64,000 bases of DNA from Tsuneonella rigui (lineage in GTDB: Bacteria; Pseudomonadota; Alphaproteobacteria; Sphingomonadales; Sphingomonadaceae). This document shows, in pieces, positions 1-8,011 of the stretch. The stretch is from assembly GCF_003958625.1 (NCBI RefSeq), contig NZ_RSEL01000003.1:1-64000 (forward strand), read 5' to 3'. The notes below the pieces were generated by a model. The model saw only the letters and a list, made by a program, of their open reading frames with translations, was not told the DNA's origin and ran no database searches. The number at the start of each line of letters is the position of its first letter. Position 1 is the stretch's first letter. Both the position numbers and the translations under genes were made by a program.

Positions 1-157
1 CAGCGGCGCGGGCGTCGGCCTGCGCACGGGCGAGCGCGGTGCGGGTCTCGTCGGCGCTGGCGTAGCTCGCGGTGCGCTGCGCTTCGACCGCTGACGCCAA
101 CACGCCCACCCCCGCGAACAGGGCGAGCAGCAGGGGAACGGCGCGGCGCGGTGTCAT
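1..157 (-). CDS. N-terminal fragment of an exported protein, probably an EnvC-like murein hydrolase activator
   Basis: Only the first 52 codons lie in the window; the gene runs off the left edge. I translated it directly. It opens with MTPRRAVPLLLALF, a basic then hydrophobic signal peptide ending near AVEAQ, followed by an Ala/Arg/Gln-rich stretch (DETRTALARAQADARAA) of the coiled-coil kind. It starts 12 bases beyond the rlmH stop on the same strand. In sphingomonads the gene after rlmH is usually a peptidase M23/EnvC-type activator of septal amidases, and a secreted protein starting with a coiled coil fits. The LytM domain that would prove it is outside the window, so the name rests on signal peptide plus gene order. 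Confidence 0.6.
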   Translation of the reverse strand, partial: MTPRRAVPLLLALFAGVGVLASAVEAQRTASYASADETRTALARAQADARAA

Positions 158-169
158 GACGGCACCCTC

Positions 170-601
170 TTAGCGCGTGTCGCCGCTGCGATGATAGGGA
201 TGACCGGCAAGGATGGTGGTCGCGCGGTAGAGCTGCTCGGCCAGCATCGCGCGGGCGAGCAGGTGCGGCCAGGTCATCGCGCCCATCGCCAGCAGCAGGT
301 CGGCCCCGCGCCGTTCGGCTTCCGAGTGCCCGTCGGCGGCGCCAAGGACGAAGCGTGCCTCGCGCACCCCGTCATCGCGCCACCGGCCGAAAATCGCGGC
401 AAGCTCTTCAGATGATAGTTGCTTGCCGCGCTCGTCGAGCAGAACGGTGCGCAGCGGAGTGACGGGCTCGGGCGCCTTGCCGCCGGTCTCGGGCAGCTCG
501 GTCAATTTGAGCGGCCAAGTGATGCGCTTCTCGTAACGCGCGACCAGTTCCGCCTCGGGCGAGCGGCCGATCTTGCCGCGGGCTACGATGTGCAGAAGCA
601 T
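170..601 (-). CDS. rlmH: 23S rRNA (pseudouridine1915-N3)-methyltransferase RlmH
   Basis: SPOUT-class methyltransferase of 143 residues that methylates pseudouridine 1915 in helix 69 of 23S rRNA, using SAM, on the assembled 70S ribosome. The N-terminus MLLHIVARGKIGRSPE, the central FVLGAADGHS loop and the C-terminal GHPYHR motif are the family landmarks; the last is the knotted SAM-binding region and is typical of RlmH. The length is normal. I start at the ATG at 601 rather than the in-frame TTG one codon earlier. It follows rsfS on the same strand, separated by a 120-base structured spacer, so rsfS, rlmH and the EnvC-like gene are probably co-transcribed. Confidence 0.96.
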   Translation of the reverse strand: MLLHIVARGKIGRSPEAELVARYEKRITWPLKLTELPETGGKAPEPVTPLRTVLLDERGKQLSSEELAAIFGRWRDDGVREARFVLGAADGHSEAERRGADLLLAMGAMTWPHLLARAMLAEQLYRATTILAGHPYHRSGDTR

Positions 602-614
602 CAAAGCTGATTAC

Positions 615-714
615 GGTCCGGGGCCAGCGGACCGCAAGGGCGAACGCCCGCCCGCAGGCGCCTCGTAGCGAAGCGGAGAGAACGCGCCGAGGACGAGCGG
701 CCGGAGGGCCGCTC
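615..714. repeat. Structured spacer between rsfS and rlmH with three short hairpins
   Basis: The 123 bases between rsfS and rlmH contain no gene but carry three inverted repeats: GGTCCG/CGGACC at 615-633, GGGCG-AA-CGCCC at 638-649, and an 8-bp perfect stem GAGCGGCC-GGAG-GGCCGCTC at 695-714. There is no T-run, so it is not a normal intrinsic terminator. The regular hairpin spacing suggests a dispersed intergenic repeat or an mRNA-processing element inside the operon. No second copy was seen in the window. Confidence 0.45.
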
Positions 715-724
715 GAAAAGCAGA

Positions 725-1144
725 CTACGCCGTTCCCCCGGCCGCGGCCTTCTCCTCGCCGAAGCCCCACATGCGCTCGAGGTTGTAGAAGCTGCGCACT
801 TCGGGGCGGAACAGGTGGACGACGACATCGCCCGCGTCGATCAGCACCCAGTCTGCCGCCGGCAAGCCTTCGATCCGGGCGTTGCCGAAGCCTTCCTGCT
901 TGATCCGCTCGCCCAGTTTCTGCGCCATCGCGGCGACCTGGCGGGTCGAGCGGCCCGAGGCGATCACCATGTGATCGGCGATGCTCGATTTGCCCGCGAG
1001 CGGGATCGACACGAGATCCTGCGCCTGGTCGTCGTCGAGCTGGCTGAGCACCAGCGCGTGGAGCCGGTCGGCGGGGGTTTCACCCGGCGACATGGAACCG
1101 CGAATTGCGCCGGCCGAGGCCGGCAAGGAATGCGCCTGATTCAT
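725..1144 (-). CDS. rsfS: Ribosome silencing factor RsfS
   Basis: Member of the RsfS/Iojap family (139 residues), which binds uL14 on the 50S subunit and blocks 30S joining when nutrients are scarce. The core from about residue 25 (LHALVLSQLDDDQAQDLVSIPLAGKSS) through DHMVIASGRSTRQVAAMA to the C-terminal DWVLIDAGDVVVHLF and RSFYNLERMWG is fully recognisable. The first 17 residues are unconserved, and Met18 is an alternative start; a possible AGGAG lies upstream of Met1 but at long spacing. It lies between nadD and rlmH, the common alphaproteobacterial order. The C-terminal tail is short and Ala/Gly-rich. Confidence 0.95.
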   Translation of the reverse strand: MNQAHSLPASAGAIRGSMSPGETPADRLHALVLSQLDDDQAQDLVSIPLAGKSSIADHMVIASGRSTRQVAAMAQKLGERIKQEGFGNARIEGLPAADWVLIDAGDVVVHLFRPEVRSFYNLERMWGFGEEKAAAGGTA

Positions 1145-1201
1145 AGGCGTTGGTCGTGCTCCTGTGGAGAAAGGCGATGGTCACGAAGGAGACAACGCGC
1201 A

Positions 1202-1852
1202 TCATCGCGCGGTTGTTTCCTCAGCCGGGATGACGGTGTGCGTAACCTCGTCGCGCAAGGCGCCTGTCGCAATCCGCAAAGCCCAGTCCGGATCGGCGCG
1301 GCGGATGGCCGTGGCCGAGATCGGATCGGGGTCATAACGCAGGTATGCCAGTGCCGGTGCGCTCCATTCGCCCGAGTGCTTCAAACCGGCTGGCGACACC
1401 GAATAGCGCCGCAGCCAGGCCGCAGCGGGGCTCGCGGCGGCCTGGCGATAATACCCCGGCCGCGCGAACACCGCAATCGGCATGGTTCGCGCGATACCCC
1501 GCCAATCTTTCCACTGGCCGAACTGGGCAAGATTATCCGCGCCCATGATCCACACGAACTGCCGCTTGGGGTAGCGGCGCTGGAGCGCGCGCAGGGTGTC
1601 GATCGTGTAGCGGGTGCCGAGCTGGCGTTCGATCGCGGTCACCCGGATCGGCGCGCGGCGAGCCATGCGCAGCGCGGAGGCGAAGCGCGCGGGGAGAGGC
1701 GCCATCCCGGCGGCGGACTTCAATGGATTGCCGGGCGAAACCAGCCACCAGACTTCGTCCAGGCCGAGCTCGGCGATCGCGGCGAGGCTGATCGCACGGT
1801 GCGCGCGGTGCGCCGGGTTGAAGCTCCCGCCCAGCAAACCGACGCGGGTCAT
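1202..1852 (-). CDS. nadD: Nicotinate-nucleotide adenylyltransferase NadD
   Basis: Transfers AMP from ATP to nicotinate mononucleotide to make deamido-NAD in NAD synthesis. The 216-residue protein shows the nucleotidyltransferase motifs: GGSFNPAHRAH at residues 8-18, GADN at 104-107 and ISATAIR at 178-184. The open frame extends about 40 codons further upstream, but that part is unrelated to the family and runs into the preceding aldo/keto reductase gene; the ATG at 1850-1852 gives the expected N-terminus. The reductase stop is only 5 bases upstream, so translation of the two is likely coupled. Confidence 0.96.
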   Translation of the reverse strand: MTRVGLLGGSFNPAHRAHRAISLAAIAELGLDEVWWLVSPGNPLKSAAGMAPLPARFASALRMARRAPIRVTAIERQLGTRYTIDTLRALQRRYPKRQFVWIMGADNLAQFGQWKDWRGIARTMPIAVFARPGYYRQAAASPAAAWLRRYSVSPAGLKHSGEWSAPALAYLRYDPDPISATAIRRADPDWALRIATGALRDEVTHTVIPAEETTAR

Positions 1853-1857
1853 CTTCG

Positions 1858-2913
1858 TTACTGGACGCTCCGCCGGGGCGAGACCTTGTCGTCGCGGTAA
1901 CTGCCCTGGAAGCCGAGCATCCAGCCGGGATACTCGCGCGGCAGGCGGCTCGCCTTGTCGAGCTGGTCCCATTCATCTTTGGTGAACTCGACCTCGCAGG
2001 CGCCGATGTTGTCGGCCAGCTGATCGGCGCGCTTGGCCCCGACGATCACGGTCGAGACCACCGGGCGGTGCAGCAGCCAGGCGAGCGCGATCTGCGCCAC
2101 CGTCTTGCCCTTGGCCTGCGCCATGCCCTGCATCACGTCGATCAGATCGTAGGCGCGGTCCATCTCGACCGGCGGGAAGTCGAACGCCGCGCGGCGGCCC
2201 TCGCCCTGGCTCTTGTCATCGTCGCCGCGGGTGTACTTGCCGCTGAGTAGCCCGCCGGCGAGCGGCGACCACACCATCAGCCCAACGCCTTCCGACTGCA
2301 GCATCGGCACGATTTCGCGTTCGAGGTCGCGCCCGGCGACGGTGTAGTAGGCTTGCAGCGAGGCGAATTTCTCGAGCCCCAGCCGCTCGGATATGCCGAG
2401 CGCCTTCATGATCTGCCACGCGGCCCAGTTGCTGACCCCGACGTAGCGCGCGCGGCCGCTGCGGACGATGTCGTCGAGCGCACGCAGCGCTTCCTCCATC
2501 GGCGTCTGCGAATCCCACCCGTGGATCTGGTAGAGATCGACGTGGTCGAGCCCCAGCCGCTCGAGGCTGGCATCGATCTGGTGCATCAGGTGGTAGCGGC
2601 TGATGCCCGCGTCGTTGGGCCCTTCACCCATCGCCCCCATTGCCTTGGTCGCGATCACCACGTCCGAGCGGGCGAGGCCCAAGTCCTTCAGCGCTTGCCC
2701 GACGAACCGCTCCGATTGGCCGCGGGTATAGACGTTGGCGGTGTCGATGAAGTTGATCCCGGCATCGAGGGCCTGCTTGACCATCGCGGTCGAGGCCGCC
2801 TGATCCATTCCCGCGACATTGGCGAAGCGGCCCGGGTCGGTCCCGAAGGTCATCGCGCCGAGGCACAGTTCCGAAACGATCAGGCCGGTCGAGCCGAGGC
2901 GGTTGTAGCGCAT
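1858..2913 (-). CDS. Aldo/keto reductase
   Basis: NAD(P)H-dependent aldo/keto reductase family protein (351 residues, TIM barrel). Visible landmarks are the N-terminal MRYNRLGSTGLIVSELCLG, the catalytic Asp/Tyr region DTANVYTRGQSE, the Lys segment VIATKAMG, the His region YQIHGWD and the cofactor phosphate loop VSTVIVGAKRADQL. It resembles the Tas/YajO-like AKR group acting on small carbonyls; the substrate cannot be read from sequence. It lies between proA and nadD, an accessory insertion in a housekeeping cluster, and ends 5 bases before nadD. The 258 bases between it and proA hold no convincing gene. Confidence 0.93.
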   Translation of the reverse strand: MRYNRLGSTGLIVSELCLGAMTFGTDPGRFANVAGMDQAASTAMVKQALDAGINFIDTANVYTRGQSERFVGQALKDLGLARSDVVIATKAMGAMGEGPNDAGISRYHLMHQIDASLERLGLDHVDLYQIHGWDSQTPMEEALRALDDIVRSGRARYVGVSNWAAWQIMKALGISERLGLEKFASLQAYYTVAGRDLEREIVPMLQSEGVGLMVWSPLAGGLLSGKYTRGDDDKSQGEGRRAAFDFPPVEMDRAYDLIDVMQGMAQAKGKTVAQIALAWLLHRPVVSTVIVGAKRADQLADNIGACEVEFTKDEWDQLDKASRLPREYPGWMLGFQGSYRDDKVSPRRSVQ

Positions 2914-3171
2914 GCGAGTCTCCTGTCAGGACGGGATGGAACAGTGCAACCTGGCACTGGGAATGTGGTGCGAAACTTCGTGACCTTCCAGCCCCGTGAG
3001 GCCGCTTAAGGCATTGATTGCAATTTCAAAACTATCGCCCTTTCGCCCTCGATCAGGCGTACCAGCCATGACCTTTGCGACTCGCAGGCCGGGGAGCGAA
3101 AGTGGGGTCATCGTTACCGCGCACCCTTGGCGCAAAGCGGCGGCGTAGGAAAACGAAACCTGCCGTGCGCT

Positions 3172-4434
3172 TCAGCCACGAACCTGGCCGGTGCCCTTTA
3201 CCAGCCACTTGTAGGTCGTCAGCCCCTCGAGCGCGACCGGCCCGCGCGCGTGGAAGCGGCCGGTGGCGATGCCGATCTCGGCGCCCAGCCCGAACTCGCC
3301 GCCGTCGGCGAATTGCGACGAGGCGTTGTGCATCACGATCGCCGAATCGACTTCGCGCAGGAAGCGCTCCGCCACGCCCGCGTCCTCGGTGACAATCGCG
3401 TCGGTGTGATGCGAGCCGTGCGCCGCGATGTGCGTCATGGCGTCAGCGGGCCCGTCGACCACCGCGACCGAGAGAATGGCGTCGAGGTATTCGGTGTCCC
3501 AATCCTCCTCTCTCGCGGGCGAAATGCGCGGGTCGATCGCCTGCGCGCGAGCATCGCCGCGCAGCTCGCAGCTGCCCTCGATCAGCGCAGCGAGCAGCGC
3601 GGGCGTATCGGGATAGGCGGCATCGACGAGCAGCGTCTCCATCGCGCCGCAGACGCCCGTCCGCCGCAGCTTGGCGTCGAGCGTGATCGCGCGCGCCTTG
3701 GCCGGATCGGCGGCCGCGTGGACGTAAGTGTGGTTGATCCCGTCGAGGTGCGCCAGAACCGGCACCCGCGCGTCGGCCTGCACCCGCGCCACCAGGCTCT
3801 TGCCCCCGCGCGGGACGATCATGTCGATCAGCCCGGCAGCCTCGAGCATCGCGCCGACCAGCGCGCGATCCTGGCTCGGCACCAGTTGCACGGCCGCGGC
3901 GGGCACGCCGTCGATCGCCAGCCCGCGCACGAACGCGGCGTGGAGCGCCCGATTGGTGCGTACCGCCTCGCTGCCGCCGCGCAGGATCGCGGCGTTGCCT
4001 GCACGCACGCACAAGGCCGCCGCGTCGACCGTGACGTTGGGGCGGCTCTCGTAGATGATGCCGATCAGGCCGATCGGGATGCGCACCCGCTCCAGCACCA
4101 GGCCGTTGGGCCGGGTGTCGTGCGAGATCACTTCGCCGACCGGACTGGGCAAGCCGGCCACGGCCTCGACCGCGTCGGCGATGGCGTCGAGACGCGCGGG
4201 ATCGAGCCGCAAGCGGTCGCGCAGCGCGGGGGCCAGGCTGCTTGCGGCGGCCATGTCTTCGGCGTTGGCGGACAGGATCGCCGCTTCGTCGCGCCGTAGT
4301 TCCCGCGCCGCCGCTCTGAGCGCCTCGGCGCGGACGCGATCATCCAAACCGGCAAGCGCGGACTGCGCCACACGTCCCTCGCGCGCCATCTGCGCGATGA
4401 CCGCAGGGGGTGCGAGCGAAGGAGCGTCGGCCAT
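3172..4434 (-). CDS. proA: Glutamate-5-semialdehyde dehydrogenase (gamma-glutamyl phosphate reductase) ProA
   Basis: NADPH-dependent reduction of gamma-glutamyl phosphate to glutamate semialdehyde, the second step of proline synthesis. The protein has 420 residues, normal for the family. It shows the cofactor region IGLIGIIYESRPNVTVDAA (about 121-139), the RGGSEA loop, and the catalytic Cys262 in RRTGVCGAMETLL, followed by the EFGLGAEIGIATGRFHARGP segment near the C-terminus. ProB is not next to it in this window. Upstream, the divergent M23 peptidase gene shares a 238-bp region rich in GANTC sites. Confidence 0.97.
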   Translation of the reverse strand: MADAPSLAPPAVIAQMAREGRVAQSALAGLDDRVRAEALRAAARELRRDEAAILSANAEDMAAASSLAPALRDRLRLDPARLDAIADAVEAVAGLPSPVGEVISHDTRPNGLVLERVRIPIGLIGIIYESRPNVTVDAAALCVRAGNAAILRGGSEAVRTNRALHAAFVRGLAIDGVPAAAVQLVPSQDRALVGAMLEAAGLIDMIVPRGGKSLVARVQADARVPVLAHLDGINHTYVHAAADPAKARAITLDAKLRRTGVCGAMETLLVDAAYPDTPALLAALIEGSCELRGDARAQAIDPRISPAREEDWDTEYLDAILSVAVVDGPADAMTHIAAHGSHHTDAIVTEDAGVAERFLREVDSAIVMHNASSQFADGGEFGLGAEIGIATGRFHARGPVALEGLTTYKWLVKGTGQVRG

Positions 4435-4505
4435 ACGCTGTCCGGCTAGCAGCGCGGCATCTGCCTGTCAGGCGACAAAACCTTGGGCGCGGCCAAACTG
4501 CCGAG

Positions 4506-4604
4506 GATTCGATTGGTTCCGGACTTGATTCAAAAATTTCGTATGAATGAGTCCGTTCATCGCACGACTCACCCGACTCGCCCCGACTCCCAGCGAGTCG
4601 ATTC
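4506..4604. promoter_or_regulatory. Cluster of eight GANTC (CcrM-type) methylation sites
   Basis: Within 99 bases there are eight GANTC sites: 4506 (GATTC), 4527 (GATTC), 4549 (GAGTC), 4566, 4575 and 4585 (GACTC, in near-direct repeats CGACTC at about 9-10 base spacing), 4595 (GAGTC) and 4600 (GATTC). In random sequence one per about 256 bases is expected. GANTC is the target of the alphaproteobacterial cell-cycle methyltransferase CcrM, and methylated sites recruit GcrA. The cluster sits in the region between divergent proA and the M23 peptidase-bactofilin operon, so methylation-dependent control of either is a reasonable inference. Confidence 0.7.
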
Positions 4605-4672
4605 GACCTTCACTGACACCTCTGTTAGCCGCCCCGCCGGGATAAGAACGGGACATAGGGGTCGTACCTCAC

Positions 4673-5824
4673 ATGAACGCAGCCGCCGGCGGACTTCTGG
4701 ACCGCCTGCGCGCCTGGTTCCCGGACCGCGAGTTCTTCATGCGGTCCCAGGGACAGGTTCGCTTTATCAAGGTTACTGCCAAGGTGCAGATGATCGCTGC
4801 GAGCGTAGTGCTCGCGGCGCTTGTCGCGTGGGGGCTGTCGATGGCGGTGATGGGCTGGCTGCAGTACCGCGCCGCCGCCGACCGCCTGTCGCTGCTCGAC
4901 CGCGAAGCCACCGTCGCCAAGGCCGAAAGCCGTGTGGGCGAATACCGCAAGGACATCGGCGCGGTCGCCGACGATCTCAAGCGGCGCCAGACCTTCATCG
5001 AGGAAATGGTCGATTCCCTGCCCGCCGATGCGCGCGACGGCGAGACCGTATCGAACTCGACGGGCGAGGGCGCCAAGACCGTCGACAAAGTCAGCGCGCT
5101 GATCCCGGAAGCCGCCGCGCTTGCCCGGATCGAAGCGCGCCAGCTCGATTTCGTCGAGAAGCTGACTCGCTACGCCGACCGCCGCTCGGAGCGCAGCGCG
5201 CGGGCGATCCGCCAGCTCGGGCTCGATCCCAACGCGATGGTCCGCGCTGCCGACCGGCAAGCGATGGGTGGTCCACTGGAGCGCCTCTCGACCGGGCACG
5301 ACGGTTCGATCGATCCGCGCTTCGAACGGCTCGGCCTCAGCCTTGCGCGGATGGAAGCGCTCGACCGCAGCCTCGCCGGCATCCCGCAATACCGCCCCGC
5401 CAACGTCGAGATGCTGACTTCCAGCTACGGCGTCCGCCGCGATCCGTTCACCGGCGCAGCTGCGATGCACTCGGGCCTCGATTTCCGTGGGCCGATCGGC
5501 GCGCCGATCTATGCCGCGGCCAAGGGCAAGGTCAGCTACGTCGGCCAGCGTTCAGGGTACGGCAACGTGGTCGAGATCAGCCACGGTAACGGCCTGGTGA
5601 CGCGTTACGCGCACATGTCCCGCTTCGCCTCGCGCGTCGGCCAGGAGGTCGCCCCGGGCGATGTCATCGGCGCGATCGGCAGCACCGGCCGCTCGACCGG
5701 CCCGCACCTCCATTTCGAGGTGCGCATCAACGGACGCGCGGTGAACCCGCGCCCCTTCCTGGAGGCAGCGCCCCATGTTCTCAAAGAAGCCCGACGAGTT
5801 CAGCCCGAGCCAGCCCGTGGCTAG
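4673..5824 (+). CDS. Membrane-anchored M23 family metallopeptidase (bactofilin-linked endopeptidase)
   Basis: Peptidoglycan endopeptidase of the M23/LytM type, 383 residues. A cytoplasmic N-terminus is followed by one membrane segment (about 40-62), a charged, partly coiled-coil region (about 70-240) and a C-terminal LytM domain. All zinc and catalytic residues are present: HSGLD with His266 and Asp270, RYAHMS with His314, and HLHFE with His345 and His347, so it should be active. It overlaps the bactofilin gene by 50 bases in another frame, implying translational coupling. M23 peptidases paired with bactofilins are known to work together in local wall remodelling and cell shape, for example in Helicobacter and Hyphomicrobiales. 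Confidence 0.93.
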   Translation: MNAAAGGLLDRLRAWFPDREFFMRSQGQVRFIKVTAKVQMIAASVVLAALVAWGLSMAVMGWLQYRAAADRLSLLDREATVAKAESRVGEYRKDIGAVADDLKRRQTFIEEMVDSLPADARDGETVSNSTGEGAKTVDKVSALIPEAAALARIEARQLDFVEKLTRYADRRSERSARAIRQLGLDPNAMVRAADRQAMGGPLERLSTGHDGSIDPRFERLGLSLARMEALDRSLAGIPQYRPANVEMLTSSYGVRRDPFTGAAAMHSGLDFRGPIGAPIYAAAKGKVSYVGQRSGYGNVVEISHGNGLVTRYAHMSRFASRVGQEVAPGDVIGAIGSTGRSTGPHLHFEVRINGRAVNPRPFLEAAPHVLKEARRVQPEPARG

Positions 5825-6221
5825 ACCGATGGGATCGGGATCGACCTTCTCCGTGATCGGCAGCGATGTCGTGATCAAGGGCGACGTCAGCGCCACCGTC
5901 GATCTCCACGTCGACGGCCGGATCGAGGGCGACATCCAGTGCGCCTCGCTGGTGCAGGGCGAAGGCAGCCACATCGAAGGCGGCATCACCGCCGAGACCG
6001 CGCGGCTGGCGGGTACCGTCTCGGGCTCGATCAACGCGCGCGAACTGGTGGTCCTGCGTTCGGCGAAGATCCACGGCGACGTGCACTACGACGCGCTGAC
6101 GATCGAGCAGGGCGCCGAAGTCGAAGGCCGCTTTGCTCACCGTGTGCCCGCCAAGGCCGCCGCGCCGGTGGCCGCACCCAAGGGCGATGACAGCGCGCCG
6201 ACGCTGACGCTGGCGAGCTGA
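5775..6221 (+). CDS. Bactofilin (polymer-forming cytoskeletal protein)
   Basis: Bactofilin family protein of 148 residues. After a disordered N-terminus (FSKKPDEFSPSQPV), the central part from about residue 25 shows the repeating beta-helix pattern: VIKGDVSATVDLHVDGRIEG, followed by rungs ending in EGGIT, VSGSI, IHGDV and VEGRF. The C-terminus is Ala/Pro/Lys-rich. Bactofilins self-assemble into nucleotide-free filaments at the membrane and position wall enzymes. A GGAGG lies 9 bases before the ATG, inside the end of the M23 gene, which supports this start despite the 50-base overlap. The partner peptidase is almost certainly the gene upstream. Confidence 0.95.
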   Translation: MFSKKPDEFSPSQPVARPMGSGSTFSVIGSDVVIKGDVSATVDLHVDGRIEGDIQCASLVQGEGSHIEGGITAETARLAGTVSGSINARELVVLRSAKIHGDVHYDALTIEQGAEVEGRFAHRVPAKAAAPVAAPKGDDSAPTLTLAS

Positions 6222-6236
6222 TCTTTCGAAGATAGC

Positions 6237-6320
6237 CGTCGTCCCAGCGAAGGCTGGGACCTCGTTGATTCATCCGTCCCGCTTGGCTGCACGAGATCCC
6301 AGCTTACGCTGGGATGACGA
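6237..6320. repeat. REP/BIME-like inverted repeat (CCCAGC type)
   Basis: Two copies of a REP-like unit face each other: CGTCGTCCCAGCGAAGGCTG at 6237 and, inverted, a copy ending in GCTGGGATGACG at 6319. The 28-base arms match at 24 positions, each arm is itself a small hairpin, and about 28 bases separate them. It lies between the convergent ends of the bactofilin and acyl-CoA synthetase genes. It belongs to the same general class (CGTC-N-TCCC ends) as the elements at 8077 and 9838, but with a different stem sequence. Confidence 0.85.
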
Positions 6321-6328
6321 ATTTGAAT

Positions 6329-8011
6329 TTACGCGCCGAGTATCTCAGCCTTGAGCGCCTTGCGGTCGAGCTTGCCGATCATTGTTTTCGGTAAGCCCTC
6401 GCGCACCACGACCGCGCTCACCCGTTCGTGCTTGCCGACGCGGGCGTTGAGCCACGCGGCCAGGTCCTCACCCGTGGCGGTGGCGCTCTCGTCGAGTGTG
6501 ACAAACGCGCGCGGCATTTCGCCGTGGTAGGGATCGGGCAAGCCGAGCACGAGCGCTTCCTTTACCGCGGGGTGCTGCAACAACACCGCCTCGACCTGGC
6601 TCGGAAAGACCTTGAACCCGCCAACCGCGATCATGTCTTTGATCCGGTCGACGATGGCGATGAAGCCATCGTCGTCGATCACCGCGACATCGCCGGTTCG
6701 GAGCCAGCGGGTGCCGTCGGCGTCGACGAACGCGTCCTTCGCCGCATCGGGCCGGTTCCAGTAGCCTTGCATCACCTGCGGTCCTGCCACTGCCAGCTCA
6801 CCGGGCTCACCTGAGGGAGCAGCGCGCGTGGCATCCTCCTTGTCGAGCAGGCGGACGCGGGTATGTGGCAGGACCTGGCCGATCGTGCCGGACTTGCGCT
6901 CGCCCTCGTACGGATTGGTCGAAACCACCCCGCTCGATTCGGTCAGGCCGTAGCCTTCGACCAGCCGCGATCCGGTTGCCGCCTCCCACTGCTCTCGCAC
7001 CGGCGCGGGGAGCGGCGCGCCGCCCGAGATGCACACTTCGAGAGAAGAGAAATTGGTCTGCACGAGGCGCGGGTGGTCGAGCAGCGCCTGATACATCGTC
7101 GGCACGCCCGGAAAGGCGGTCGCCCTGACCCGCTGGAGCGTCTTCAGCGCCTGCCCCGCCTCGAACCGCGGCAGCATCGCGATGCACCCGCCCTTGAGCA
7201 CCGTGCGGTTCAGCACGCAGGTGTTGGCGAACACGTGAAACAGCGGCAGCACGCCGAGGATCGTGTCGCGCTGGGTGAATGGATCGATCGCGTTCACCTG
7301 CTGCGCGTTGGCGGCGAGATTCCCATGCGTGAGCATCGCACCCTTGGGCCGACCGGTGGTGCCGCCGGTATATTGCAGCAGCGCGAGGTCGTTTCGATGG
7401 ATCGCCGGAAGCGCTCCCGCAGGCTCGCCGAGTATCTCATGCCAGCGCAGCACGTCCGGCCGCTGCGGGATCGCGGCGAGGCTCTTGCGGCCGAGCAGCG
7501 ACAAAGCGACCCGTTTAGGCAGCGAGAGTTGCGCGCCGAGCGAGGCGACTACCAGCGTTTCCAGCGCCGACCCGTCGAGCACCTTGAGCGCGGTCGGAAG
7601 CAGGCTCGCGACATCGACCGTCACCAGCAGGCGCGTGCCCGAGTCCGCAACCTGCGCGGCCAGCTCCTCGGCGGTGTAGAGCGGCGAGAAGTTCACCACC
7701 ACCGCGCCCGCCAGCATCGCGCCGTAGTAGGCCGACAGGTAGAGCGGCACATTCGGCAGGAACAGGCCGACCCGGTCACCTGGGGCGATCCCGTGCGCGA
7801 TCAGGCCGTGCGCGACGCGCTGCGCCTCGTCCCACACCTGCCGATAGCGGTAAGTCCGGCCGAGGAAGTCGATCGCCGGCGCATCGGGCGCCTCGCGCGC
7901 CGCACGCTCGAGCAGTTGCGGGACGGTCAGCTCGGCGAGCGGAACATCCCATGCGCACGGGTGCCGGTAATGCTCGGCGGAGGGATGGTCGGGCGCGTTG
8001 CTGACATCCAT
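6329..8011 (-). CDS. Long-chain fatty-acid--CoA ligase (AMP-dependent synthetase)
   Basis: Adenylate-forming acyl-CoA synthetase of 560 residues that activates fatty acids to acyl-CoA with ATP and CoA. Family motifs are clear: the P-loop YTGGTTGRPKGAMLTH, the GYGLTESSGV adenylate motif, the RTGD motif, and a C-terminal catalytic Lys within PKTMIGKLDRKALK. The open frame continues 70 codons further upstream, but that extension is the translated REP/BIME at 8077-8165, so I start at the ATG at 8009-8011. No clear ribosome-binding site precedes it; instead the start codon lies in a short hairpin. It is convergent with bactofilin across another REP element. Confidence 0.93.
   Translation of the reverse strand: MDVSNAPDHPSAEHYRHPCAWDVPLAELTVPQLLERAAREAPDAPAIDFLGRTYRYRQVWDEAQRVAHGLIAHGIAPGDRVGLFLPNVPLYLSAYYGAMLAGAVVVNFSPLYTAEELAAQVADSGTRLLVTVDVASLLPTALKVLDGSALETLVVASLGAQLSLPKRVALSLLGRKSLAAIPQRPDVLRWHEILGEPAGALPAIHRNDLALLQYTGGTTGRPKGAMLTHGNLAANAQQVNAIDPFTQRDTILGVLPLFHVFANTCVLNRTVLKGGCIAMLPRFEAGQALKTLQRVRATAFPGVPTMYQALLDHPRLVQTNFSSLEVCISGGAPLPAPVREQWEAATGSRLVEGYGLTESSGVVSTNPYEGERKSGTIGQVLPHTRVRLLDKEDATRAAPSGEPGELAVAGPQVMQGYWNRPDAAKDAFVDADGTRWLRTGDVAVIDDDGFIAIVDRIKDMIAVGGFKVFPSQVEAVLLQHPAVKEALVLGLPDPYHGEMPRAFVTLDESATATGEDLAAWLNARVGKHERVSAVVVREGLPKTMIGKLDRKALKAEILGA

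Noticed and set aside
2926-3135. A 69-codon minus-strand frame between the aldo/keto reductase and proA.
   Set aside because: No clear RBS, no family resemblance and awkward composition; I treat the 258-base region as non-coding.
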